Assembly: GCA_020881915.1 (NCBI GenBank)
Contig: JAJFPB010000004.1
Coordinates: 2,046,001 to 2,110,000 of the forward strand
Reading direction: 5' to 3'
From: Paramyrothecium sp. XJ0827
Taxonomy: Eukaryota > Ascomycota > Sordariomycetes > Hypocreales > Stachybotryaceae
DNA length: 64,000 bases
Below the pieces are notes generated by a model. That model saw only the letters and a program-made list of their open reading frames with translations, had not been told where the DNA came from and did no database searches. This document shows, one piece after another, positions 1 to 11,116 of this stretch (position 1 is the stretch's first letter; each line of letters starts with the position of its first letter). The position numbers were made by a program, and so were the translations under genes.

Positions 1-346
1 GGGGTGGACGACGGAGATATTCGTCCTCCTGCTTGCATGTCCTGGCGCTTCAACCTGGGGCGCTCCCAGGTGCCTCTTGCTTTACACTCTTGACGTCACG
101 TGGCGGGCAAATTGGAGGTTCCCAGCTGAGCACCTTGCATCACCAAAAAACAAGTTTCCTCACAAGTCCTTTTTCATCAGTTTTCCGTTCCACTCGCTTT
201 ATTGCCAATGCGCAGCTATGGAGCCCAACATTTCCTGTTCCGTTCCATTCAATTCCAATGAAGCATGGCAATCCGATCATGAGATGTCTTTCCGAAGTTG
301 GAGCCCATCAGCCTGCCTCACCACAACTTGCTCCATCTTAGGCACC
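1..346. other. Flank with no recognised gene
   Basis: This stretch holds the 3' flank of the minus-strand secreted-protein gene that stops at position 347. I see only short open frames without domain-like composition and no RNA gene. Confidence 0.5.
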
Positions 347-1591
347 TCAAGCCAAGGGAAGCGCCTTGCAAGTCGTCTTCTGATGGAGCAGTGGAAGGAG
401 ATTCTCCAGCCACCCAAAAAGCACAAGTCCAGTGGTCACCTCAACGCCAAATACCCTCGTCTTGCCCGGCGCGTCCGGCGCTGTGCATGTTAGGACGCGG
501 TGGACGTCCAGCGAGCACTTCACCGGCTTGCGCTCCAGCGAGAGACCGGCATTCACAAAAACAAGGGGTAGAAGGGATCCCAGCAGGTCAGCCTTGGCCA
601 CCTTGTCGTCGCACCACAGGGAGCCGTCCGGCTGTAGCACGACGGTCACGGCTGCCGAGATGTCTGTTGTGTATGATGACAACCCAAGTATTCCGACATC
701 CAGCTTGCCAAGGAACCCTGGTACACGGCCCTGAACGTCAAGCCCGATTCTGAAGGCAGTCGCTGTCGCGGTGGCCACGTCGGTCACAGTCGTTGTCGAG
801 TATGTAGTCACCGTCTTTGTAACCGTGGCATCGTACACCACTACATCCGTAGTTGCAACTACCGAGGTCTGACGTACTGTCGCGTAAGTCGTGGTAGGGG
901 ATGTTACTGTGGTGGTCGCAGCCGTGGCAGTGACAGTCCGCTCAGTAACGCCAATGCATGAGCAAGCGCTAGAATAACGGACAGTTCCGGAGCAGGCGTT
1001 GGCGTAGGTGGGCACGGCAGACTGCGCTTGTCGCTTACCAACTCCGACCGATGCCGTGAGAAGTGTCACGGTAACCGTCGTGGTAGTGTCTCCTTGTACG
1101 TGCACAGTCTTGACGACTGGCTCAGTGACAGTCGAGGTGACGGTGTCGTGGATTGTGTTAGTTTTGGTGACTTCGTCAACAACAGTCTCGGTTACCGAGA
1201 GGGTAGTGTATTCCGTGGATGTCCTAGAAGGGCTCGTCAACATCATGATAAGATCCACGAAGCACAACTCTCCGATCGCGGGTCTACTCCAACAACGGCA
1301 AGATTATGACTTACTCTGGTGGAGGCGTGGAAGTCGTGACCAAGAACGATGAACAGTCCTGCTTAGCCTGAGCTAGTCTAGTCGTTGGCGATGTACTGTT
1401 TAATGCTGTGAGAAACAATAAGCACATGCCGCGTCCCCCGACATGGGCTCTATACGAGCCCTCACTGCCAGTGTTAACCAACCTCTCAAGCAATTGTCCA
1501 TTTTGCATTCAACCCTCGGAAGCAGCGCGGAGGCGACCACGCCGCTACCGCTGAGCAGGACAACGAGAACCTTGGCAAGCATTTTGACCAC
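347..1591 (-). CDS. Secreted Thr/Ser-rich cell-surface protein
   Basis: Three exons (1591-1483, 1405-1315, 1223-347) give 358 residues. The first intron runs from a GTTGGT donor to a TTTCTCACAG acceptor and the second from GTAAGT to CTTCTAG; both joins keep frame. The start follows a TATA box by about 95 bp and opens a hydrophobic signal peptide (residues 1-21, MVKMLAKVLVVLL...). The mature N-terminus carries DNCLRAL and DCSSFL, a cysteine-containing pattern I know from secreted ascomycete proteins that precede Thr-rich stretches. Residues about 70-210 are dominated by TVT/TTT repeats likely to be O-glycosylated, with a short Cys-rich patch (YSSACSCIG). The C-terminal third is less repetitive and ends with cysteines. 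No catalytic motif is visible. It probably acts outside the cell or in the wall. Splicing is inferred. Confidence 0.75.
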
Positions 1592-1683
1592 AAATATTGG
1601 TTATGCTGGAGTCTTTGGAAGCGACTGCTGTTGTGGACCTTGGTATCCAAAGTCCAGCCCGGTCTAGAAGTTGGGGCATGACC

Positions 1684-1690
1684 TTATATA
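1684..1690 (-). promoter_or_regulatory. TATA box of the secreted Thr/Ser-rich gene
   Basis: TATATAA on the minus strand lies about 93 bp upstream of the ATG at 1591, a usual spacing for a strongly regulated fungal gene. Confidence 0.45.
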
Positions 1691-1691
1691 C

Positions 1692-4274
1692 ACTCTGCTT
1701 CCTGGCACCTTGCAAGATGAAATGTCAACATCGCCGTCTCCAGACGCTGGCCTCCCTCACCTAGCATCGTCGAATGTCTCATCTCAATGCAGAACTTCCA
1801 TAGACCGACAGACTATCTACAGCCCAGGCTTCAGCTCGGAGGGTTTTCCTGCCGCCACATGCCCTTTGCTAACAAATTGGTTTGCAGTTGCATTTTTTAT
1901 GAACGAGGGCAGCGGGATCTTCCGAGCGGTCCATCCTGCCGCTGCCACAATCGGTCCCTATTTCGCCCCAAGCCCTACCCGTCCCAATTCGGGGTAGGTT
2001 GCCAATAATCGAATGCGAGGCTACCGCTCATGGCACGGATACCTAGTAAACCGGTGAGGCTGAATGCGGCCGGCATGATGCAGAGTGAACCAGGAGGCTG
2101 GAGGCGTCAATTGTCTCACATTGACGGCCGTCCACAACTGCAAAAACATGCTTGAACGCATAGTAATGCAAGCCTAGTGAGCTTTGAGCAAATCGTCGGC
2201 ACCTTCCTTTGCAAGAGTCTAACGCACGTTATGCTTTTCTCAAGAGTTTAGGGCTTAGGAGAAGAACGCCAAACGCCAAATGTTTAGCCTGCCGGGAGAC
2301 TGAGCACGCTTTGCAGCCGTCTGGTTGACTCTCATTGCTTCATGTTTATTTCCCTCATCAGCTGAAGCTGTGTACATGCCGGCTCCTCAGCCTTTCGAGA
2401 TGTTTGAGACATGGTCGCTGTGATGAACGGGGCCAACAGTGAGTCGCAGCTGGTCTTCGGCCAATATCGATAAAGCATGAACTGCCTATTTGGGAACCAG
2501 CGATCCTTCAGAAGGCCACCTCATTGGACAAAACAAATACTCCATATTAGTTCAATGTCTTCCACAGATGAAACGCAAGAAGAATCGAGCAGAACCGCGG
2601 GACAACCGACATTCTTTGGTCGTCGAATCTACTGAATCGGCTCTTATTTGCCTGGTAGATCGGGATTTCTTTTTGGCTGTGCAATTCAGCTAATAGGGGA
2701 GGATATGCTGATCTTCTTGTCACACTAAACGTAGCAGGCACTCCTTCGAATCGTCTGTGCTAATGCAGCCTTGTCACTCAAGGTATTGCCCTTATTTATT
2801 ACGCCCTGCCAACATTAAGGCATTTGCTACCAAGTTCATGACCGTGGCTGAGTGGGTGGACATCTCAGCCGCAACAAGATGAGGTGAAGAGTAGGGCCTC
2901 CCTTGTCCATTCAAGGCAGTTATGCGTAGCCCAAGTAAGATCTGTTTCCTGACAGGTAGCACCATTCAGCCAGGCCTGCATGAAGGCAGGGGAGACTGGA
3001 CGCGAGACCAACAAAAGAATCCGGGTTTTCTTTGCACCAATGCCTAGTTCCTACTTTGCCTATGAAGAAGTGGTTACCCAGACTAGTAACAAGACACTGA
3101 TCCAATTGTTGCTGGTTGCCTACCCTACCCCAGTGATGCCTGTCCGTCGTGGATGAAAACTGCGACGAACATAACGGAAGGAAGTATGACAGCTCGCCAG
3201 CGATTTGCCCATCCCAAGCTTTGCCAGCCTTGTGTCCTGCGTTGATGTTTGGCTCAGACTCACAGCTGAGTCCCTGGAGTGTTCAGATCGACTCCACGTG
3301 CTCCACAGTATCAATGTCCTTCGCTGGAGTCAAACACTCTCCCTCAAAAGATTGAAGCGAAAGACCTAATTTGGATGGGTGACTGTCAAGTTGTTGACCT
3401 ATGCCATCGACATGTGTATCTTCTTGAAATGGGCGCATGCTGCTGACCATCAAACTCACAAAGTTGCTTTGTGTGGTTGTAGCTGCGTGTAAAGTCACTG
3501 GGACCACAATATTTTCCTTGACGGACATGAAGAGGCCGCTGCACTCGCCAGCTGCAGCACAAAGCCAGTCCTTAAGCAGCCTCCATAATCCCATACGGTC
3601 CGCGTACCAGAACAACCTCAAAAGCAATCGAGAGAAAATAGGCCACGGCTCTCTACTCTACATCTAAGAATGTCAGCCAAGCAAAGATTGTAGACGACCT
3701 TGGTGACTCGAACAGAAGGGCCACGTACGAATAACTCCAACGTGACCCGATTTCTAAAATTCCTTCTCACAACATAATGACGATCTTGGAAACTCTAGGC
3801 GGGATATTGAAGGACTCGGCATTCATCGCCATCTACACAATGGATGTTACTAAATCAAGCGAAAAACACCGCATCCTTCACCAAGTTGGCATTGCATATA
3901 TTCCGAACCTGGTACAAGGAGAATCTCTGAGGCCTGGATATTCCATCACGCACGACTAAAAGACCAAATCTTTGAGATTTCTACACTAAATGTCAAGTCC
4001 AGGGGCTCACACTAAACGTCAACACACGCGATGAACTGCGGTGAGGATTTGAGGGCAGCAAGGACATACCAGTCCAGACCCCATCGGTTCCGCAAGGAGC
4101 GCCAGGTTGACCTTGAGAATTTAGAGCTGGCTATTGTGAATTTGATCCAACATATTAGTTTGATGAAGAAGAATTTAGTGCTGAAAGGGCTTGAGTTGGC
4201 ACCCGAGACAGCTGTGCTTTAAATGTAGTGCCTAACCCGCTTCCAGCCCAATAAAGAGCATATAGAACATTCCA
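1692..4274. other. Intergenic, possible gene relics
   Basis: No complete gene is supported. On the minus strand a frame of about 115-120 codons (roughly 3650-3283) is preceded by an acceptor-like GATGTAG and contains a hydrophobic/aromatic helix-like start (LFWYADRMGLWRLLKDWL). It could be an exon or relic of a fungal N-terminal helical domain, but I found no partner exon. The other open frames, for example 3777-3959 and 4031-4222 on the plus strand, are short and isolated. Confidence 0.35.
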
Positions 4275-5088
4275 CTACGCCTCTCGGTCAAGCCTGCGAT
4301 TGACAGCACCGAGAACGACCTTTAGGATGTAATCGGGGCTCAGAGTAGCTCGACGACCATCCCACGGGACTGTATCAACCATATCGCGGACGCCTTGCTT
4401 GGCCAGTCCGTCATCAAGATGTTCTAGCGCCTCCGTGGCCTTGCGGTCGTCTCCGACCTGGAAGAACTGGATGCCAACCTGGTAGGGCGGAGCACCGTAC
4501 TTGTCGAGTTTGCTGGCGAGTTGAAGGATGGTGCCCTCGGGGTCGTCGGTGGGCCTGCCGTCAGTGATGATGATGACGTTGACCGGCTTTACAGAGTTTT
4601 CCTTATTGCTCAGCTCCTGAATATAGGGATCCAGGATCTCAAATAGACGTGTGCCGGTTGGAGTCAGACTATAGGGTTCGATGGAGTTGAAAATATCCAT
4701 GACCCTATCGGCGCATTGGACGTTGTGGTAGTCAAAAGTGTGATTCAAGAAGTGCACTTCAATGCCATCCTCATCGTACTTTACACATGTTTGAACGATG
4801 GCCTGCAGGGCTGCATTGACCTCGTTCCACAACGAGCCCGCCATGGAGCCGGAATCGTCAATGATAAACTTGGTGTCGAAACGAGCGAGGAAAGCAAACT
4901 CGTCATTGTCGTCTTGCTTCTTAGAGGGAGCAGTAGTAACTGAGGAAGATGTTGCCGAGTAAGGGGGCGGAGAAGCTGGTCCTTTTTATTAATGTGACTG
5001 CGCAACCAATGTGGGCACTAGGCTTACTAGTTGAAGAGCCCATGCTTCCTGTGATTCTTTTCCTGATATTGCCAAATAGTTTCGTCAT
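4275..5088 (-). CDS. von Willebrand factor A domain protein
   Basis: Two exons (5088-5028 and 4981-4275) encode 255 residues. The 46-nt intron (GTAAGC to AAAAAG) is near the lower limit for fungi, but skipping it introduces a stop and splicing restores frame. After a basic N-terminus and a Pro/Ser linker (PPPYSAT), the vWFA domain starts around residue 48. The MIDAS motif D-x-S-x-S is present at residues 62-66 (DDSGS). A threonine-containing loop (TPTGTRLFEIL) and an ITDGRPTD strand-loop follow, as expected for a metal-binding vWFA fold. Such fungal proteins are mostly uncharacterised cytosolic scaffolds, so a specific partner cannot be named. A TATA-like TATAAAG lies about 130 bp upstream of the ATG. 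I am confident of the domain, less so of the N-terminal exon. Confidence 0.85.
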
Positions 5089-5216
5089 GATGTTGATGGT
5101 TTTGTGGGATGGGAACCACAAGCAGAGTGCGAATTGCAGTAGTCTAGAGTTCTCTTGGTGGTGGCCAAGCCTGCGATAAGTCGATTCGGACCAATTTCTG
5201 CAGAGCAAGCGCTACT

Positions 5217-5223
5217 CTTTATA
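5217..5223 (-). promoter_or_regulatory. TATA-like box of the vWFA gene
   Basis: TATAAAG on the minus strand lies about 130 bp upstream of the ATG at 5088. Confidence 0.35.
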
Positions 5224-5261
5224 TTTCTACCTGACGTACGAGGACTGCAGCATGATAGGTT

Positions 5262-5395
5262 TTCTTGTAAATATATTAATTAAATTTTTTAACTAAATTC
5301 TATAAAAAAATCCTTAAAAAATCCTTTAATTTTTATTTAAGAATATTTTCATTTTTATTGAGAAATTTATTAAGATAACCCAAATGTAAGAATCT
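5262..5395. repeat. AT-rich block, left flank of a decayed gene
   Basis: This tract is almost entirely A/T (runs such as TTTTTATTTAAGAATA) in an otherwise balanced genome. A second block with similar words sits at about 6375-6460. Such blocks are typical of repeat-induced point mutation or of decayed element ends; which applies here is inference. Confidence 0.5.
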
Positions 5396-5480
5396 CAACT
5401 AGGGACCCAGATATAATGAAAATGATTTAATGGGGAGGTCTAATACCCAGAACCTCAGATACAGTAACAACAAAGTCAAC

Positions 5481-6226
5481 AATGAAGATATATAATGTGC
5501 CACAGGCACTTGCAAGGCTTGAGCCAGCTATTCCGACAGGAACTCGATGGAGCCATTGAGATATCGCTGCACCCCCAAGGTCTTGTGGCTGCAGCTGTGG
5601 CGATGCCAGCAGCAAAGCCAAAGTCAATACTTGAGTTCGCAGCAATATACGTTGTCTGCCTCAACAAAGTCAAATCGAACTGCAGCAGCAAAGTCATCTA
5701 CTCGAAGAACGGCAGCATAAAAATCTGCTCGTCCCCCTCGTCGCAGTCGAAATCTCTCTTCATCAAGAACACCGAAGCAGGAAGCACTTCTGCCTGCAAT
5801 CCCCACATTCATCAAGACCTCTTGAATTCCGTATCAAGTCCAGAGCAACGCCCAACAGGTAAGATACCTTGAGCAGAGGAAGCCCTAGTAGCAAAGCCGA
5901 ACGCTAACCAATACAGAAGACCTCAAGATGGCCAAAGCAGATATAAAGGCAAATGCAAGCTGCAGTATAGTTTAAGAGCTACAAAAGAAGATTAGCTCCA
6001 ACGAGACGAAGGAGAATCTAGGTAAATTCAGAGATAAGCTATATCTCTCGAAAAACAAGGCCCATAATCCGAAGATCGAAAGAAGCATGGAGAAGATAAA
6101 GCATCTGGCTGAGGAGACATAATCCGGACTGGAGGCCTTTGTTATGGATAGTGGAAATAGTAAGACTTGCTGAGCTCTTGCTATCATAGCAGATAGTCGA
6201 GCAAATCCAACTTATTCAAATCAATG
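5481..6226 (+). pseudogene. Decayed multi-exon gene, unidentified
   Basis: Coding-like composition continues through this stretch, but every frame is broken. Exon-like sequence from about 5481 to 5859 is followed by a well-formed intron: donor GTAAGA at 5860, branch CTAACC and acceptor ACAG near 5916. The following frame begins around the ATG at 5928 and reads as Lys/Glu-rich, probably helical sequence (ELQKKISSNETKENLGKFRD). It is interrupted by TAA at 5973, TAA at 6120 and TGA at 6171 before the stop at 6224. The TAA stops are what C-to-T change of CAA glutamine codons would give. Three frames are partly open in the first exon, so its reading is uncertain. I do not recognise the ancestral product. 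The AT-rich blocks on both sides suggest repeat-associated decay. Confidence 0.45.
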
Positions 6227-6369
6227 ATGTCTGTTCCGAACGAACTTTTTGTAGTGCAATGATATGTGTTGTCTGAAGTCCGTGTAAGCCGCCGTAGTAG
6301 TTAAGCTGATCACATAATGTATCACGTGACCTCGGCAACAGCAGCAATGACAGATCTTTTATCCTCAGT

Positions 6370-6465
6370 ACCCAGGAGGATTTTATTTTTATATAAGAAT
6401 AATTATATTTTTATGCCAGAATAATTATATTTTTATTTAATTTTTCTTTTAATTTCCTAATACTG
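6370..6465. repeat. AT-rich block, right flank of a decayed gene
   Basis: An A/T-dominated tract with internally repeated words (ATAATTATATTTTTAT occurs twice). It resembles the block at 5262-5395 in the same orientation (TTTTTATTTAAGAATA against TTTTTATATAAGAATA). Confidence 0.5.
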
Positions 6466-6692
6466 TTTACGATTAACCGGTTTGCAGTCGCGTATTTTTA
6501 CTTACCACTTGCCCCCGTCAACTGAGGAGCGGTCTCGGGGAGGCTTTGTTCTGCCCCTCCACCTCGGTAGCTAGTGCTCTTGAACCAAGCCAAGCTCCGT
6601 CCCCGTCGAGTCACTTACCTGCCTTCGTCTCCCGCCTCCCAATCTCGACAATTCACCAGCGCCGCATCAATTGGACTGTTTCATCCACGCAA

Positions 6693-8419
<1,727 letters not shown>

Positions 8420-9985
8420 GTCAGCCCGCGGAGTGGAGATTGGGTGCGCTTGCGAGGCATAGCAGCGGCAAGCGGTGATAGTCTGCCAGCATTTGCAACT
8501 CTTCAAGGGGTGCTGCTAAATGTATCTGCGCGAAAAACACAGTTGTCTGGAAAGGGCATGGGGCGGAGAGTAAACTGTTGTAGTAGAAATCTTGAAGCCT
8601 GCGTTCAGCTCGAAGACAGATCTCCCCCTAGAACAAGCTAAGTTTGAAAAGTAAGAGCTTCCAAAGGAACGGGCAGCTGCTACGTTTCGAATTTGAAGTT
8701 TGAGTTTTATGTTTAAGTGTTTGCTTTGCAGGTCTGTACGACCTTTGACGTAAAATCTGGCCACATGACGACTCTAGCCATCTGATGTGGATATTCAGGG
8801 ATACGGTTGAAAGCTTGGGACTCCAGAGCCTGTCCAGATGGGCATTATTGGCAGCATTCGATGTGATACACACAATCCTCCTTAACGTGCAGGGAATTGC
8901 CCCGGTATCCGTCATGTGCTTGATTGCTCTCTCCAGCCCATCACATCAGCACTGAAAAAGAAGAAAGAAGACTGACTTTCCACAACTGGATAATGGGATG
9001 GTAGCGCTACCTTACTACTATTAGGGTTTGATGCACTGACCCCAACAGTCGATACTCTCGGCGGTATTCATTGCAGATTTGGTAGATACGTGCCAGTGGT
9101 ACTAATTGTAGTTGTCTGACCGAAGGCGAGTGAGTCTCTGCCTTTGGACAGGTACCATATAGCTGGCAGGATCAGGGGTTGTTCATGACAGTCTAAAGCC
9201 CGTGAACATCTTCACACGAGATTTCCGTTCTTCAGGGTCGTGATCCCGAACTCTGACAAGCATGAAATTCTCGACAAGACGCAGTTGCATATGTTATTTG
9301 GCACCCTCAAGTACGTAGCATCCGGAGTGGTTCCCTGGCGCGAGCAATGTCCTACTGGACGTTCTTCGTCGCATGGTCGTTTGAGAGGTCGACGACACGC
9401 GATGGAGTACTCAAGTCTGGTTGGCAAGTGGGTTTGCGAAGGGGAAGATTTGTTTGCAAGAAGAAGTGACGATGACCTCGCCAAACTGCACAGAAGCGAT
9501 AATAATCTGGTGTGCTGAAGGATGAAGAAGTCGCCCATCCCAATCGGCATCAAACTCATAGCTTTAAATTCACACATGTTCCCGTCCATGGAGTCCTTGT
9601 GAGCACAATAAAGGTACCTGTTCCGTGTTTCACTGGTAGACGACCTGTAAGATCACAGACGCGCTTCTCGTGTCTAATTTAGCTTTCCCGCTCTTGAGGC
9701 TCTGCCGTCGTAAGGCCTGACAATCATGAAAGTGTTTCTGACCTGTTGGTAATGTGATGGCGTTGGTTAGCGTATGACGCTGCAATCCCCATTCGGTGGA
9801 TAAAGCCAGTTCCAGGGGTCCGTTTAGCTTATCGATACGTGGTATGGTGTACTCCTCGGTCCCTGCGCTAAGCAACTCTCCCGCCATCACCACGTTCGAC
9901 GACAGACAGTTTCCGCCGCCATCCCGCCCGATTTCCCCCCTTCACAGCCGTGCGCCGGTCGCTCCTCTCCTCTCATTCCGGAACG
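8420..9985. other. Intergenic, no gene seen
   Basis: Open frames here are short and lack domain-like composition. I looked specifically for a reductase domain continuing the kinase gene and did not find one in any frame. The last 200 bp are probably the promoter and 5' UTR of the cytochrome b5-like gene. Confidence 0.5.
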
Positions 9986-10978
9986 ATGGCTCTGATCGGT
10001 CTCTCCCTCCTTCTCGCCTCGGTCGTTTTGGTGCTTGTGCGCCCAACCGGGTGGCTGCCATCGCTCTTCCTGAAATGGAGGGGCACTCGAGGGTCCATCA
10101 CGGATGGTTCGGCGCAAGGACAGCGATCGCGGCAGGACGAACAAGATCGCGAAAAGGAGAAGGCGAAGAAGCCCTCGAATGAGCCTCCTCCGCAGAGTAG
10201 TGGAACCAGTGGCCAGACCGCCATGCCTCCTCCGCCGGTGCCGCAGATTCCTACTGTTCAACCGCCACCGGCCGAGACGCCGCGCATAGCTGAGCCGGAG
10301 GCCGAGGAACAAACTACGCCGAAAGCCGCACCAGCGACACCGTCGATATCAGTGCCGAGCTTCACTCTGTCATCAGAGCCCCCGGCCGGGAACGCCACGA
10401 GCTCAGCGATGCCGCCGCCACCTCCGCCACCTGGTCGCCGCGCACCCCAGCCCGGACGCATGCCTACCCTGCCCCAGTTCCCGGCCGCGAACTCCATCCA
10501 GCGCGCACAAGGTCCCCTGCCCAACCGGGGGCCGCCCGCCTCCTCGGCTTCTGGTCTCGCACCGCCGCCGACGCACTCCTCCAAGCCCGCCAAGCCGAGC
10601 CGCAAAGTCCTGCTGTCCCCGGGCCATTCCCCGCTAGACTGGGCGCGCATCTCCGGGCCGAACGCCGACCTGCGCGGGCTCCCGGCTTCGACGCCGTACC
10701 TGCGCGTTACTCCTTCTATGCTCAAGAAGCAGACAGGACGAAAGGGAAAGGACGCCTGGATGGCTTTGAACGGCAAGATCTACAACGTCACACCTTACGC
10801 CAAGTTTCACCCCGGTGGTGTACCGGAATTGATGAGGGGCGCTGCGCGGGATGGCACCAAGCTGTTTGGCGAAATCCATCCCTGGGTCAACTACGAGTCC
10901 ATGTTGTCGGCCTGCTTGGTAGGCCTGCTTGTGGACGAGCCAGAGGGTCAAGAGAGCGAGATGGATCAAATGGATTGA
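9986..10978 (+). CDS. Membrane-anchored cytochrome b5-like heme-binding protein
   Basis: This intronless gene encodes 330 residues from the ATG at 9986; an upstream in-frame non-ATG extension is ignored. Residues about 1-20 form a hydrophobic signal-anchor (ALIGLSLLLASVVLVLVRP). A long Pro/Ala/Ser-rich low-complexity linker (about residues 45-220) includes a run of seven prolines. The C-terminal cytochrome b5-like domain starts near residue 240. Heme-ligand positions are visible: His275 in HPGG and His298 in IHPWVN. The layout resembles the fungal IRC21 / cytochrome-b5-reductase-4-type heme domain rather than classical b5, but there is no flavin reductase domain, so an electron donor must be a separate protein. 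It probably sits at the ER or another membrane facing the cytosol. The gene ends 138 bp from the convergent NBS1 gene. Confidence 0.85.
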   Translation: MALIGLSLLLASVVLVLVRPTGWLPSLFLKWRGTRGSITDGSAQGQRSRQDEQDREKEKAKKPSNEPPPQSSGTSGQTAMPPPPVPQIPTVQPPPAETPRIAEPEAEEQTTPKAAPATPSISVPSFTLSSEPPAGNATSSAMPPPPPPPGRRAPQPGRMPTLPQFPAANSIQRAQGPLPNRGPPASSASGLAPPPTHSSKPAKPSRKVLLSPGHSPLDWARISGPNADLRGLPASTPYLRVTPSMLKKQTGRKGKDAWMALNGKIYNVTPYAKFHPGGVPELMRGAARDGTKLFGEIHPWVNYESMLSACLVGLLVDEPEGQESEMDQMD

Positions 10979-11116
10979 TTGCACAGATTGTGTTACTAGA
11001 CTGGAGTTGATGGCATGTCTACTGGGTATATTTGTTGTATTATTCCGGAGATGACGAGACATGTAAATACCAAGACGCTAGGAAGATACCCCGGGCTAGA
11101 CAGATTAGAGCTTGAA

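Noticed and set aside
8420..9985. Possible reductase domain continuing the acetylglutamate kinase
   Set aside because: No frame contains nucleotide-binding or reductase motifs, and no long frame or exon-like sequence follows the stop.
10258..10776. A 172-codon minus-strand frame opposite the cytochrome b5-like gene
   Set aside because: Gly-rich shadow of the Pro-rich linker on the plus strand.
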